Source of the DNA: Quadrisphaera sp. RL12-1S
GTDB lineage: Bacteria; Actinomycetota; Actinomycetes; Actinomycetales; Quadrisphaeraceae
Direction of reading: 5' to 3'
NCBI RefSeq assembly: GCF_014270065.1
Contig: NZ_JACNME010000002.1
Location: forward strand, 434,001-498,000
Length of the DNA: 64,000 bases
Part shown: piece by piece, positions 1-8,896 of the stretch
How positions within the stretch are numbered: the first letter of the stretch is position 1
How the letters are laid out: each line of letters starts with the position of its first letter
Program-made: the position numbers and the translations under genes
The notes under the pieces: generated by a model
The model's database searches: none
Told to the model about the DNA's origin: nothing
The model's input: the letters and a program-made list of their open reading frames with translations, nothing else

Positions 1-929
1 GCACCCCGAGCGGCGCGGTGCGCGGCTTCCTGGACATGACGGCCACCCTCGTGGAGAGGTTCCGGCCCGCGTCCGTCGTCGCCTGCTGGGACGACGACTG
101 GCGCCCCGCCTGGCGCGTCGCGCGCATCAGCTCCTACAAGACCCACCGGGTGGCCGCGCAGGGCCCGTCAGCCGGCGGGCCGAGCAGCGAGGAGGTGCCC
201 GAGCACCTGCCCGCCCAGGCCGACGCCATCGCCGACCTGCTCGCCGCCCTCGGCGTGCCCCGGGTCGGGGCACCCGCGTGCGAGGCGGACGACGTCGCCG
301 GCGTCCTCGCCACCCGCCCCCGCCCGTCGGGCAGCGGCGGCGCCACTGGCGTCGACGTCGTCAGCGGTGACCGCGACCTCCTGCAGCTCGTCGACGACCG
401 CGCCCACGGCGGCGCCGGCGTGCGCGTGGTGTGGATCGGCAAGGGCGTCGGCAAGGCCGAGGTGCTCGACGGCGCCGCCCTGGCCGAGCGGTACGACCTG
501 CCCGCTCGAGACCCCGGCGGCGCCTACGCCGACCTCGCCGTGCTGCGCGGGGACCCCAGCGACGGGCTGCCAGGGGTGGCCGGCATCGGGGAGAAGACCG
601 CGGCGAGCCTGCTGCGCCGCCACGGCGACCTGCTGGGCGTCCTCGAGGCGGCTCTCTCCGGCGATAGCTCCGCGTCCGGGATCACCCCGTCCCAGCGCCG
701 GCGCCTGGCGGAGGCCGCGGACTACCTCGACGTCGCCCCGCGCGTGGTGCGCGTGCTGCGCCACGGGGAGGTGGTCGAGCCCTTCGGCGACGACGCCGCC
801 GGGGTCGACGCCGCCTCCGTGCCCGAGCCGGAGCCGGGGCGGCTCGACGAGGCCGCCGTCGCGTCCCTGGCCGAGCGGTGGGGCGCCCGCTCCCCCGCCG
901 AGCGCCTCGTCGCCGCCCTCACCCGCTGA
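1..929 (+). CDS. 5'-3' exonuclease, 5'-truncated by the window edge
   Basis: Structure-specific 5'-3' exonuclease of the FEN/PolI N-terminal family, a stand-alone DNA repair nuclease. The open frame runs off the left edge (codons before the GTG at 18 read TPSGA), so the true start is outside the window. Visible motifs are the metal-site stretch GDRDLLQLVDD and a helix-hairpin-helix DNA-binding segment, LPGVAGIGEKTAASLLRR. It converges with helY, the same neighbour as in Mycobacterium tuberculosis (Rv2090 beside helY). The family assignment is firm. The missing N-terminus carries part of the active site and cannot be checked. Confidence 0.9.
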   Translation, partial: TPSGAVRGFLDMTATLVERFRPASVVACWDDDWRPAWRVARISSYKTHRVAAQGPSAGGPSSEEVPEHLPAQADAIADLLAALGVPRVGAPACEADDVAGVLATRPRPSGSGGATGVDVVSGDRDLLQLVDDRAHGGAGVRVVWIGKGVGKAEVLDGAALAERYDLPARDPGGAYADLAVLRGDPSDGLPGVAGIGEKTAASLLRRHGDLLGVLEAALSGDSSASGITPSQRRRLAEAADYLDVAPRVVRVLRHGEVVEPFGDDAAGVDAASVPEPEPGRLDEAAVASLAERWGARSPAERLVAALTR

Positions 930-947
930 CCCCGCCCCATCCTCACA

Positions 948-973
948 CCTCAACCCTCACGTGAGGGTTGAGG
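948..973. terminator. 26-bp perfect palindrome between convergent genes
   Basis: Arms of 13 bp (CCTCAACCCTCAC and its exact complement) meet without a spacer, between the convergent ends of the exonuclease gene and helY. Bidirectional terminator is the likely role. There is no T-run, as is usual in high-GC actinobacteria. A degenerate echo, CCTGAGGGTGAAGG, follows at 980-993. Confidence 0.6.
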
Positions 974-1031
974 CTCGACCTGAGGGTGAAGGTCGGCCGT
1001 CCGTGCTGGTCAGCGCCAGGTCGAGGGCCGG

Positions 1032-3752
1032 TCAGGCGGTGCGGGCCGCGGAGCCGGCCGAGTAGGTCACCACACCGCGGTCGACCAGGGCGATGGCCTG
1101 GCGGGCGGTCCGCGCGAGGGCGTCGCCCTCGTCCGTCCCGGCCCGGGAGGCCACCACCACCACCTGGTCGAGCAGGTCCAGCAGCTGGCGGGCCCACCGG
1201 ACGAAGTCGCCCGCGGCGAGGTCGACCGGGCCCCGGGCCGCGTCGAGCACGGCGTCCAGGGAGGCCCCGCGGCACCAGCGGTGCACCGGCCAGACGAGCC
1301 CGAGATCGGGCTCGCCGGTGGGCCGCAGGTGGTGGTCCTCCTCGGCGTCAGACAGCTGCGACCACGCCCGCACGGTGGCGGACAGGGCCTGCGAGACGGC
1401 GTGCCCGCCGGGGGTGTGGGCCGCCGGCGGCCCCTCCTCGCGGCGCGCCTCGTAGACGATGGAGGACAGCACCGTGGCGAGCCCGGCCGCATCGAGGGAC
1501 GCCCACGCCCCCGAGCGCAGGCACTCGGCCACGAGGAGGTCCTTCTCGGCGTAGACCCGGCGCAGCACCTGCCCCGCCGGCGTCACGCGCAGCTCCCCGG
1601 GCAGTTCCCCGGGACGCGCGTCGTCGTCGTCGAGGAGGTCTGAGGAGGGCGCCACGGGCTCGAGGTAGCCCAGCTCGACGAGGAGGTCGCAGACCCTGTC
1701 GAAGGTCCGGGCGATGGTGCCGGTGCGGGACTCGATGCGCGCCAGCACGCCCTCGTGCTCCTTGCGCAGGCGCTCCCAGCGCTCGGCCCAGCGGGCGTGG
1801 TCCTCGCGGTCTGGGCAGCCGTGGCAGGGGTGCTGGCGCATCTGGCGGCGCAGCCGGGCGACCTCGGCGGCCACCTGGTCGTCGCGCAGCGGGCGCCGCT
1901 GGTCGGCCTGGTCGCTCACCCCGCCCTTCTGCCGGGCCTCCGCGCCGCGCAGCGACAGCTCCTCCACGGGGCCGCGACGGCGTCGTCGTGCTCCTTCGCC
2001 CTCGAGCTCGCCGATGCGGCGGCGCAGCGCGGCGTACTCGGAGAAGTCGCCCAGGTGGCACGTCATGGCCTCGGCGTAGCCGGCCAGCCCCTCGGACTGG
2101 GTGCGGGCCTGGCGGGCCAGGCCCACCACGCCGCGGTCGGCCTGGAACTGCGCGAAGGAGGTCTCCAGCACCTCGCGGGCCCGCGCCCGGCCCACCTGCG
2201 CGACGAGGTTGACGGCCATGTTGTAGGTCGGCCGGAAGCTCGAGCGCAGCGGGTACGTGCGGGTGGAGGCCAGACCGGCGACGCCCTCGGCGTCGAGCCC
2301 GGGCTGCCACAGCACCACCGCGTGGCCCTCCACGTCGATGCCGCGCCGGCCCGCGCGGCCGGTGAGCTGGGTGTACTCCCCGGGCGTGACGTCCACATGG
2401 GACTCGCCGTTGAACTTCACCAGCTTCTCGATGACCACGCACCGCGCGGGCATGTTGATGCCCAGCGCCAGGGTCTCGGTGGCGAAGACGGCCTTCACCA
2501 GACCGCGGGCGAACAGGTCCTCCACCACCTCCTTGAAGGTGGGCAGCATGCCCGCGTGGTGGGCCGCCACGCCCCGGGAGAGCCCGTCGAGCCAGTCCCA
2601 GTAGCCCAGCACCGCCAGGTCGACGTCGGGCAGGGCGGCGCAGCGCTCCTCCACCACGGCGCGGATCTCGCGGCGCTCGGCATCGGTGGTCAGGCGCACC
2701 CCGGCGGCCACGCACTGGCGCACGGCGGCGTCGCAGCCGTTGCGGGAGAAGACGAAGAGGATGGCCGGCAGCAGGTGCGCCTCCTCCAGCTCGGCCAGCA
2801 CCTCCGCCCGGGACGCGGCGTGCACGCGGGCGCGCACCGCCGGGGAGCGCTGGCCGCCGCGCGGGGGCCGGCGCCCCGGGTGGGCTCGTCCGCCGCGCCC
2901 ACCGGGGCCGCCCCCGCGGTGGACGTCCTCGCGGGACATGCGCACCAGCTCGGGGTTGACCTCCAGCTGCGTGCTCGGCTCGGCCGGGGCTGTGCCGCGC
3001 CGGCTGGGCACAGGACGGCCGCCGCTGTGGCCCGCCTCGCGCTCGGTGAAGAGGTCCACCACGCGGGTGCCCACCATGACGTGCTGCCACAGCGGCACGG
3101 GGCGGTGCTCGGAGACCACCACGTCCACGGTCCCGCGGACGGTGGCCAGCCAGTCGCCGAACTCCTCGGCGTTGCTGACGGTGGCGCTCAGCGAGGTGAT
3201 GAGGACGTCGTCGGGCAGGTGGATGATCACCTCCTCCCACACGGCGCCACGGGCGCGGTCAGCGAGGTAGTGCACCTCGTCCATGACCACGTGCGCGAGC
3301 CCCTCCAGGGCCGGGGAGCCCGCGTAGAGCATGTTGCGCAGCACTTCGGTGGTCATGACGACGACGGGGGCGTCGCCGTTGACGGAGGTGTCACCGGTGA
3401 GCAGGCCCACCTGCTCGGCGCCGAAGCGCTCTGCCAGCTCGGCGTGCTTCTGGTTGCTGAGGGCCTTGATGGGGGTGGTGTAGAACGCCTTGCGCCCCGA
3501 GGCGAGGGCCAGGTGGACGGCGAACTCGCCCACCACCGTCTTCCCGGCGCCGGTGGGAGCCGCCACGAGCACCCCGCGCCCGGCCTCCAGGGCCTCGCAG
3601 GCCCGCAGCTGGAAGTCGTCGAGGTCGAAGCCGAGCAGCTCGCGGAACCGGCCCAGCTCGCTGGTCTGGAGCTTGCGCTCCCGCTGGGCGCGGGCCTTCG
3701 CCGCGGCGAACCGCTCCGCCGGTGACGACCCCGAAGACGACGGCACTGCCAT
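1032..3752 (-). CDS. helY: DEAD/DEAH-box RNA helicase HelY (Ski2/Mtr4-like)
   Basis: Superfamily II ATP-dependent helicase of 906 aa, the usual HelY length. Motif I APTGAGKT is at residues 65-72, the DEVH box at about 158-161, SLSATVSN follows, and motif VI is LTGRAGRRGID. The C-terminal third resembles the DSHCT/arch region of Ski2-like helicases. A Gly/Arg/Pro-rich insert lies between the two RecA domains (near SREDVHRGGGPGGRGG). A role in RNA processing or decay is inferred from the family. The ATG at 3752 lies 6 nt after a TAGGCT hexamer, supporting a leaderless start. It is last in the tatA-tatC-helY direction, the same order as in mycobacteria. Confidence 0.93.
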   Translation of the reverse strand: MAVPSSSGSSPAERFAAAKARAQRERKLQTSELGRFRELLGFDLDDFQLRACEALEAGRGVLVAAPTGAGKTVVGEFAVHLALASGRKAFYTTPIKALSNQKHAELAERFGAEQVGLLTGDTSVNGDAPVVVMTTEVLRNMLYAGSPALEGLAHVVMDEVHYLADRARGAVWEEVIIHLPDDVLITSLSATVSNAEEFGDWLATVRGTVDVVVSEHRPVPLWQHVMVGTRVVDLFTEREAGHSGGRPVPSRRGTAPAEPSTQLEVNPELVRMSREDVHRGGGPGGRGGRAHPGRRPPRGGQRSPAVRARVHAASRAEVLAELEEAHLLPAILFVFSRNGCDAAVRQCVAAGVRLTTDAERREIRAVVEERCAALPDVDLAVLGYWDWLDGLSRGVAAHHAGMLPTFKEVVEDLFARGLVKAVFATETLALGINMPARCVVIEKLVKFNGESHVDVTPGEYTQLTGRAGRRGIDVEGHAVVLWQPGLDAEGVAGLASTRTYPLRSSFRPTYNMAVNLVAQVGRARAREVLETSFAQFQADRGVVGLARQARTQSEGLAGYAEAMTCHLGDFSEYAALRRRIGELEGEGARRRRRGPVEELSLRGAEARQKGGVSDQADQRRPLRDDQVAAEVARLRRQMRQHPCHGCPDREDHARWAERWERLRKEHEGVLARIESRTGTIARTFDRVCDLLVELGYLEPVAPSSDLLDDDDARPGELPGELRVTPAGQVLRRVYAEKDLLVAECLRSGAWASLDAAGLATVLSSIVYEARREEGPPAAHTPGGHAVSQALSATVRAWSQLSDAEEDHHLRPTGEPDLGLVWPVHRWCRGASLDAVLDAARGPVDLAAGDFVRWARQLLDLLDQVVVVASRAGTDEGDALARTARQAIALVDRGVVTYSAGSAARTA

Positions 3753-3758
3753 GCACCG

Positions 3759-3764
3759 AGCCTA
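3759..3764 (-). promoter_or_regulatory. Leaderless -10 element of helY
   Basis: TAGGCT on the minus strand, 6 nt before the helY ATG, so transcription would begin at the start codon. No convincing -35 element was seen. Confidence 0.5.
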
Positions 3765-3811
3765 TGCGGCCCCGGGGACGGCGCCCCGGCGCAGCCGCCG
3801 GGGCGACGCGG

Positions 3812-4633
3812 TCAGAGCGCGCTGGCCTCGTCGTCGGACAGGCCCGCGTACTGCGGGTCTCCCTTGGCGCGGCGCTTGTCGTTGAGCATGCAGACGGCGA
3901 TGGCGATCGCGAAGAGCGCCAGCATCGGCAGGGCGAGCAGGAACATCGAGGTGATGTCCGGGGTGGGGGTCGCGACGGCGGCGAAGGTGAAGCACAGCAC
4001 CGTCACCCAGCGCCACGCCTTGAGCACCGACCTGCCGGCGAGCAGCCCGGCGAGGTTGAGCGCGACGAGCACCACCGGCAGCAGGAACGCGATGCCGAAG
4101 GCCAGCACCGTCCGCATGACGAACCCGAGGTACACGTCGGCGGAGATGATGTTCGACCCGCCCTCGGGGGTGAACGAGGTGAAGAAGGTGAAGACGTTGG
4201 GGATGAAGAAGCTGGACAGGTAGACCCCGGCCAGGAACAGCGGGACCGCCACGGCGACGAAGCCGAGGGCGTACCGCCGCTCCTTCTTCGTCAGGCCGGG
4301 CGTGATGAACGCCCACAGCTCGAAGATCCAGACGGGGCTGGCCAGGATGATCCCGATCCAGACCGACATCTTGAGCTTGAGGTCGAAGGCGGACCCGACC
4401 TGCCCGAAGTTGATGCTGACCTTCTCGCCAGCTGCCTGCGCCGCCTTGATCGGCTCCGTGATGTAGTTGAACACCGGGTCGTACAAGTACCACCCTGCGA
4501 CCGACCCGAGGATCACCGCGATCGCGGCGATGGTGACGCGCTTGCGCAGCTCGAGCAGGTGCTCGCGCAGCGGCATCCGCCCCTCGGGGTTGTCACGCCG
4601 CTTGGGCGGGCGCGGAGGGGTCTCCGTGGCCAC
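3812..4633 (-). CDS. tatC: Sec-independent protein translocase subunit TatC
   Basis: Polytopic membrane subunit of the twin-arginine translocase that recognises RR signal peptides of folded proteins. At 273 aa it has the expected N-terminal cytoplasmic start (RMPLREHLLELRKR, the conserved LxELRxR motif) and six hydrophobic segments. A short charged tail ends the protein. The GTG at 4633 follows GGAGG by 8 nt. It lies downstream of tatA with a gap of about 60 bp, an operon arrangement. Likely clients in this window include the RR-containing lipoproteins at 8045-8896 and 59487-60146. Confidence 0.95.
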   Translation of the reverse strand: MATETPPRPPKRRDNPEGRMPLREHLLELRKRVTIAAIAVILGSVAGWYLYDPVFNYITEPIKAAQAAGEKVSINFGQVGSAFDLKLKMSVWIGIILASPVWIFELWAFITPGLTKKERRYALGFVAVAVPLFLAGVYLSSFFIPNVFTFFTSFTPEGGSNIISADVYLGFVMRTVLAFGIAFLLPVVLVALNLAGLLAGRSVLKAWRWVTVLCFTFAAVATPTPDITSMFLLALPMLALFAIAIAVCMLNDKRRAKGDPQYAGLSDDEASAL

Positions 4634-4695
4634 GTGGTCAGCCTCCGGTCAGGGGGTCTGCAGAGCCGGCGGGGCGCAGCGCGGGGACGGCGGTG

Positions 4696-4983
4696 TCAGG
4701 CGGAGTGGCGCTGCTGCTGGTCGTACGAGGGCTGCGTCGGCGGCTGCTCGCGGCGCGGCTCGTCGACGACACGGCCCTCGAGCGGGCGCGAGGGGTCGCT
4801 CTCGTGCGCCGAGGACGGACGGCGCTCGTCGTCCGTCTTCATCTCCTTGACCTCGGACTTGAAGATGCGCATCGAGCGGCCGATGCTCCGGGCCGCGTCA
4901 GGGAGGCGCTTGGCGCCGAAGAGCAGGACGACCAGGAGCAGCACGACGACGAGCAGCACGGGGTTGTCGAACAGAGCGCGCAC
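4696..4983 (-). CDS. tatA: Sec-independent protein translocase subunit TatA
   Basis: Small pore-forming subunit (95 aa) of the Tat system. A single transmembrane helix (about residues 7-23, rich in Val and Leu) is followed by the [16 protein letters not shown] hinge and amphipathic helix typical of TatA, then an acidic, polar tail. The GTG at 4983 has a GGAGG ribosome binding site 6 nt upstream. It precedes tatC on the same strand. TatB-like function is possible, since actinobacteria often carry both paralogues, but the position beside tatC and the family pattern favour TatA. Confidence 0.93.
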   Translation of the reverse strand: MRALFDNPVLLVVVLLLVVLLFGAKRLPDAARSIGRSMRIFKSEVKEMKTDDERRPSSAHESDPSRPLEGRVVDEPRREQPPTQPSYDQQQRHSA

Positions 4984-5010
4984 AGTCCACCTCCGGTGTG
5001 GGATCGGCTC

Positions 5011-5016
5011 ACTCTA
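5011..5016 (-). promoter_or_regulatory. -10 element of the tatA-tatC(-helY) unit
   Basis: TAGAGT on the minus strand about 27 nt before the tatA start. It gives a short leader that contains the GGAGG ribosome binding site. Confidence 0.45.
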
Positions 5017-5068
5017 ACCCCGCGCCGTGCGCGGGCAGGAGCACCTCGCCTGGGAGTACGCCGAGGGT

Positions 5069-5395
5069 TCAGCCCACCGCGCGCCGCAGGCGCAGCTGCT
5101 CGCGTCGAGCCTCCCGCTGGGCGGCCACCCGGCGGGCGCGCTTCCTGCGCAGCTTCGCCTGCTCGCGGCGGCGCTGGGCGCGCAGGGCGTACGGGTCGTC
5201 CATGACGGAGTGCGCCGGCTTCTGGGTGGGCAGGTGCTCGACCTGCGCCATGAGCTCGCCGGCGCGGGCGGAGGCCTCCCCCACGGCGCCGAGCACGGCG
5301 AAGCCCCGCTTCACCACGCCCCAGGCCAGCAGGCCCAGGACCACCAGAGAAGCCAGACCCAGACCCAGGAACACCGCGACCCACCACCAGCCCAT
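5069..5395 (-). CDS. Small single-span membrane protein, unknown function
   Basis: 108 aa. One N-terminal transmembrane segment (WWWVAVFLGLGLASLVVLGLL) is followed by a short linker and a very basic C-terminal half of Arg/Lys/Gln/Ala-rich helix (RAQRRREQAKLRRKRARR). It looks like a membrane-anchored nucleic-acid or membrane-surface binding helix. The start is supported by TAGCCT 6 nt upstream (5402-5407). It sits between pafC and tatA and converges with nothing. No family was recognised and no function is proposed. Confidence 0.75.
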   Translation of the reverse strand: MGWWWVAVFLGLGLASLVVLGLLAWGVVKRGFAVLGAVGEASARAGELMAQVEHLPTQKPAHSVMDDPYALRAQRRREQAKLRRKRARRVAAQREARREQLRLRRAVG

Positions 5396-5401
5396 CGCTG
5401 C

Positions 5402-5407
5402 AGGCTA
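5402..5407 (-). promoter_or_regulatory. Leaderless -10 element
   Basis: TAGCCT on the minus strand, 6 nt before the ATG at 5395. Confidence 0.45.
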
Positions 5408-5425
5408 GTGGTGGGTCGTCAGCGC

Positions 5426-5457
5426 GCTCCGGGCGGCGGAGCGCTGCCGCCCGGAGC
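5426..5457 (-). terminator. GC-rich hairpin terminator candidate
   Basis: Perfect 12-bp arms (GCTCCGGGCGGC / GCCGCCCGGAGC) with an 8-nt loop, just downstream of the stop at 5463 on the minus strand. There is no T-run. Confidence 0.5.
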
Positions 5458-5462
5458 CGGGC

Positions 5463-5798
5463 TCAGGCCGGGTGGCGCAGGCGGGTGGTGGCGGCGGCCA
5501 CCACGTCGGTGCTCTCCAGGGCGAGGGTGAAGTCGAGGACGTCGTCCCAGCTGATGGTGGAGCCGGTGTGCTCCTCGAGGGCCTCGGCGGGCACCGACCA
5601 GTGCTCGGCGGGCACGCCGCCGCTGGTCAGCAGGCGGGTGACCTCGTCGGTGGCGTGCTTGCGGACCTCCTCGGCGCACTCGGGGCACTCGAAGGCGTAG
5701 AAGCTCCACGCGGGGACCGTGCACACCACGAGGCGCACCTGGGGCGGGGTCAGCTCGACGTCGCCGCAGGTGGGGCATGAGGCCTTGATGGTGGTCAT
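5463..5798 (-). CDS. Zinc-ribbon-like small protein, unknown function
   Basis: 111 aa. Two Cys pairs, CPTCGD near the N-terminus and CPEC about 35 residues later, suggest a single zinc-ribbon fold. The remainder is acidic and helical. The ATG at 5798 was chosen over an upstream ATG at 5825 because GGAAGG lies about 9 nt before it. It follows pafC on the same strand after 85 bp. Similar small actinobacterial zinc-ribbon proteins exist, but I cannot name this one. Confidence 0.75.
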   Translation of the reverse strand: MTTIKASCPTCGDVELTPPQVRLVVCTVPAWSFYAFECPECAEEVRKHATDEVTRLLTSGGVPAEHWSVPAEALEEHTGSTISWDDVLDFTLALESTDVVAAATTRLRHPA

Positions 5799-5883
5799 GG
5801 GTCCGGGTCCTTCCGTCAGGCGCACGCCCCGGCTCCTCGGGGCTACTGACCTGATCGGGCCCGCTGCAGACGCCCTTGACGGT

Positions 5884-7011
5884 TCAGGTGCTCGGATGCT
5901 CCGGTCGGGCGTCGGCCACTGGGGGGACCCCCTGCCCCGCCGCCTCGTGGGCCGCGAGCGCGGCGGCGGCGGCCTCGGCGACGCCCTGGGCCACCTCGGG
6001 CGGGTCGACGACGACGGCGGCGCCGCCGAGCGGGAGCAGGATCCGGCGCAGCCAGCGGTCGTCGGGGGTGCGCAGGACGACGCGCAGGCCGTCGTCGTCG
6101 AGCTCTTCGACCGACTCCACCGGCACGCGCTCGGCCACCCAGCGGGCGGACCCCGCCAGCTCGAGGGTGACGACGAGGTCGTCCTCGCCGGGGGTGAAGA
6201 GGGACTCGTCGACGTCGCGGGCGACGGCCTCCGGCGGCGGGGTGCCGTCGGCGTCCAGGACGGCGGCGGTGACGACCCTGTCGACGCGGAAGAGGCGGAC
6301 GCCGCCGGCGCGGTGGCACCAGCCCTCGAGGTACCAGCGGCCGTCGACGGTGAGCAGGCGCATGGGGTCGACGTCGCGCTCGGTGGTCTCGTCGCGGCTG
6401 GGGACGAGGTAGTGCAGGCGCAGGCGGCGGCGTCCGGCGGGGTGGCGCAGGGCCTCGCGGGCGGTGGCGAGGACCTCTGCCGCGGCCTCCTCCCCCGGGG
6501 GTCGCGCCTCGGGCGCGGCGCCGCGGGGTCCGGAGCCGGCGCGCCCGGTGAGGTCGACCGCGAGCGCGCGGGAGGCGTGGGCTGCCTCGCCGGCGGCCTC
6601 GGTGAGCTTGGCGAGGGCTCCGGTGAGGGCCTCGCGGTCCTCCTCGCCGGCGGAGAAGCCGGGGACGTCGAGGAGGGTGCGCAGGCCGGTGATGAGGGCG
6701 AGGGCCTCGTCGATGCCGAGGCGCAGGGGGCGGGCGATGGCGTCGGCGTTGCCGATGTGGAGGCGGCCGCCCTCCCAGTCGGCCTCGATGAGGTCGTCGG
6801 GCAGGTGGCCGGGGGTGCCGCAGACGAAGAGGAGCTCGAGGTCCTTGACCAGCTGGTCGGTGGTGATGCCGAAGCGCTGGGCGACCTCCTCCAGCGGGGC
6901 GCCCTGGTGCTCGAGCACCCAGGGGACCATGGCGAGCAGGCGGGAGAGGCGGTCGGCGGCGGAGACCTGGACGGGTGGGCGGGAGCGGGGGCGACGCGGG
7001 GGCGTGCTCAC
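5884..7011 (-). CDS. pafC: WYL-domain transcriptional activator PafC
   Basis: Partner of PafB. In mycobacteria PafBC is the activator of the LexA-independent DNA-damage response. At 375 aa it has an N-terminal winged helix (AADRLSRLLAMVPWVLEH to about residue 90) and a WYL domain (DPMRLLTVDGRWYLEGW), then a WCX-like C-terminal domain. The GTG start at 7011 overlaps the pafB stop by 4 bp (GTGA), showing translational coupling. The longer upstream frame is antisense-like shadow and was rejected. The gene keeps its place upstream of the tat genes but is separated from pafA by about 16 kb, unlike the compact mycobacterial order. Confidence 0.92.
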   Translation of the reverse strand: MSTPPRRPRSRPPVQVSAADRLSRLLAMVPWVLEHQGAPLEEVAQRFGITTDQLVKDLELLFVCGTPGHLPDDLIEADWEGGRLHIGNADAIARPLRLGIDEALALITGLRTLLDVPGFSAGEEDREALTGALAKLTEAAGEAAHASRALAVDLTGRAGSGPRGAAPEARPPGEEAAAEVLATAREALRHPAGRRRLRLHYLVPSRDETTERDVDPMRLLTVDGRWYLEGWCHRAGGVRLFRVDRVVTAAVLDADGTPPPEAVARDVDESLFTPGEDDLVVTLELAGSARWVAERVPVESVEELDDDGLRVVLRTPDDRWLRRILLPLGGAAVVVDPPEVAQGVAEAAAAALAAHEAAGQGVPPVADARPEHPST

Positions 7012-8000
7012 CGGGGGGCCCCGTGCGTGGCGAGGACGCCGCGCAGGCGGCGCAGGACGGCGTCGCGGACGTCGTCGGGTGCGAGGACCACGGCGTGGGG
7101 GGCGGCGGCGGCCACGGTGGCGGCGAGCTCCTCGGGGTCGGTGAACTCCACCTCGGCGACCACCTCGCGGTCGGCGTCGGCGGCGGGGACGCCGGCGCGC
7201 AGGCGCAGCTGGCCGGCGGCGCGGGGGGCCAGGCGCAGGCGGGCGGTGCGGGGGGCGGACTCGCGGCCGGCCTGGGCGGCGGCGATCATGGCGCGGCCGT
7301 CGACGTCGTCGGGGACGTCGTAGGCGCCGGCGGGGCCGCTGCGCCGGACGGTGCCCTCGATGCGGGACAGGCGGAACACGCGGGGGGCGCCGCGGTCGAG
7401 GTCGTGGCCGACGAGGTACCAGTGGCCGCGCCAGGAGGTGACCTGCCAGGGCTGCACGCTGCGGCGGGTGGGGTCGGCGGCGCCGGGGCGGCGGTAGGTG
7501 AAGGTGACGCGCTGACGGTCCCGCGCTGCGGCGTACAGGGGTTCGAACGCGGGCTCGGCGGTGCGGACGCGGGGCTCGACGCCGACGAGGGACTGCTCGT
7601 CGACGTCGACCCCCAGGGCGCGCAGCTTGGTGACGGCGCGGGCGGCGGGTCCGGCGAGGCTGGCCTGGGCCCACACCCGTGCGGCCAGGGACAGCACGGC
7701 CAGCTCGGCGGGGGTGAAGGACACCGCGGGCAGGGCGTAGGCGTCCCGGTCGACCTTGTAGCCCTGCTCGTCGTCGAACCAGGCCGACGCCGAGCCGGTG
7801 ACCAGGGGGACGCCGAGCTCGCGCAGCTCCTCCTTGTCGCGCTCGAACATCCTGTCGAACGCGTCGGTGCTGGCGCAGTCCTCGTACTGCGGCACCGCCC
7901 TGCGGATCTGCTCCTTGGTGAGCCAGGTGCGGGTGGACAGCAGGGCGATGACGAGGTTCAGGAGGCGCTCGGTCCGGCGGTCCCCCGAGGCTGCTGCCAC
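7008..8000 (-). CDS. pafB: WYL-domain transcriptional activator PafB
   Basis: First gene of the pafBC pair, 330 aa. It has an N-terminal winged helix-turn-helix (ERLLNLVIALLSTRTWLTKEQ), a WYL domain (VQPWQVTSWRGHWYLVGHD) and a C-terminal WCX region. In mycobacteria the PafBC heterodimer switches on many DNA repair genes after damage and is thought to sense single-stranded DNA through the WYL domains. The GTG at 8000 is 7 nt after TAGCCT, indicating a leaderless message. The gene overlaps pafC by 4 bp. A likely target promoter lies at 38131-38153 in this window. Confidence 0.92.
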   Translation of the reverse strand: MAAASGDRRTERLLNLVIALLSTRTWLTKEQIRRAVPQYEDCASTDAFDRMFERDKEELRELGVPLVTGSASAWFDDEQGYKVDRDAYALPAVSFTPAELAVLSLAARVWAQASLAGPAARAVTKLRALGVDVDEQSLVGVEPRVRTAEPAFEPLYAAARDRQRVTFTYRRPGAADPTRRSVQPWQVTSWRGHWYLVGHDLDRGAPRVFRLSRIEGTVRRSGPAGAYDVPDDVDGRAMIAAAQAGRESAPRTARLRLAPRAAGQLRLRAGVPAADADREVVAEVEFTDPEELAATVAAAAPHAVVLAPDDVRDAVLRRLRGVLATHGAPR

Positions 8001-8007
8001 GGCGGGG

Positions 8008-8013
8008 AGGCTA
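8008..8013 (-). promoter_or_regulatory. Leaderless -10 element of pafBC
   Basis: TAGCCT on the minus strand, 7 nt before the pafB GTG. It lies in the 44-bp gap after the deacetylase-fold gene. Confidence 0.5.
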
Positions 8014-8044
8014 CCCCGCCGAGGGGGTCCCGCTCAGCGCACAC

Positions 8045-8896
8045 CTACCGGACGCCCAGCAGCTGGGAGGCCGTGACGGCCTGGAGCCCCTTCTGCCGCA
8101 GCCCGTCGAGCACGGCGGGCAGGGCGTCGCGGGTGCCGGCGTGCCCCAGGTGCAGGCTGACGATGGACCCCGGCCGCACCGCGCCCAGCAGGCGGGAGGT
8201 GATGGCCGCCGAGCCCGGGTCGCGGTTGTCCATGGGGTCGACGTCGTACATGAGGCAGGCGCCGTACCCGGCGGCCGTGGCGGCGGCGCGGATCTGCGGG
8301 GTGCTGGCGCTGGTGGCGCTGGGGCGGAACCAGCGCCCGGGCGAGCCGGTGAGGGCCTTGAGCTCGGCGGCGGCGCGCTGCACCTCGGCGGTGGTGTCCG
8401 CGGCCGACAGGGACGGCATGTCGCGGTGGCTCCACGTGTGGTTGCCCAGCTCGTGCCCGTGGTCGAGCAGCAGCTTGGCCATCTGCGGGTCCTCCGCCAG
8501 CCAGGTGCCGATGGCCATCACGGTGATGAGCGCCCCGGCGCTGGCCAGCTCCCGGACCACGTCCTGGGTGATCTTCGGGTCCCCGGCGCCGTGGAAGGTC
8601 AGCGCCACACCGGTGGAGGTGGCGGGGCCGGCGGTGATGTCGGCGCCGGTCGGCACGCCCCCCGTGGCGGAGGAGGAGGACGACGACGACGCTGCCGCCG
8701 ACGACGCTGCCGCTGTCGAGGTGGCGGCGGAGCCGGACGGCGCGCCGGCGGCGCTCGTCGTCGTCGGCTGCTGCTCGCCGGTGGGGGTGCCGTCGGTGCT
8801 GCAGCCCGCGAGCGCGGCGGCTCCCCCGGCCGACAGGGCGGCCAGGGCGGCGAGCGCGGTGCGGCGGCTGGGGCGGGGGGCGGGGGGCTGGCTCAT
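8045..8896 (-). CDS. Polysaccharide deacetylase-fold lipoprotein with altered active-site motif
   Basis: 283 aa. A twin-arginine signal (RR at residues 11-12) ends in a lipobox LAGC with Cys32, so export by Tat and lipid anchoring are expected. A Ser/Thr/Ala-rich linker leads to a NodB-like domain. The second metal motif GNHTWSH is intact (His153, His157), but the first motif, normally TFDDGP, reads TFHGAGDP (99-107): the catalytic/metal Asp pair is replaced by His-Gly. Deacetylation of peptidoglycan or another polymer is therefore uncertain. The ATG overlaps the stop of the beta-propeller gene by 4 bp, so the two act as one unit. Confidence 0.8.
   Translation of the reverse strand: MSQPPAPRPSRRTALAALAALSAGGAAALAGCSTDGTPTGEQQPTTTSAAGAPSGSAATSTAAASSAAASSSSSSSATGGVPTGADITAGPATSTGVALTFHGAGDPKITQDVVRELASAGALITVMAIGTWLAEDPQMAKLLLDHGHELGNHTWSHRDMPSLSAADTTAEVQRAAAELKALTGSPGRWFRPSATSASTPQIRAAATAAGYGACLMYDVDPMDNRDPGSAAITSRLLGAVRPGSIVSLHLGHAGTRDALPAVLDGLRQKGLQAVTASQLLGVR

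Noticed and set aside
1755-3725. Long open frames opposite helY, nirB, nitrate reductase and other genes (for example 1755-3725, 16269-18782 and 18383-20758 on the plus strand)
   Set aside because: They are His/Gly/Arg-rich antisense shadows caused by very high GC. They match no family, while the opposite strand encodes clear enzymes.
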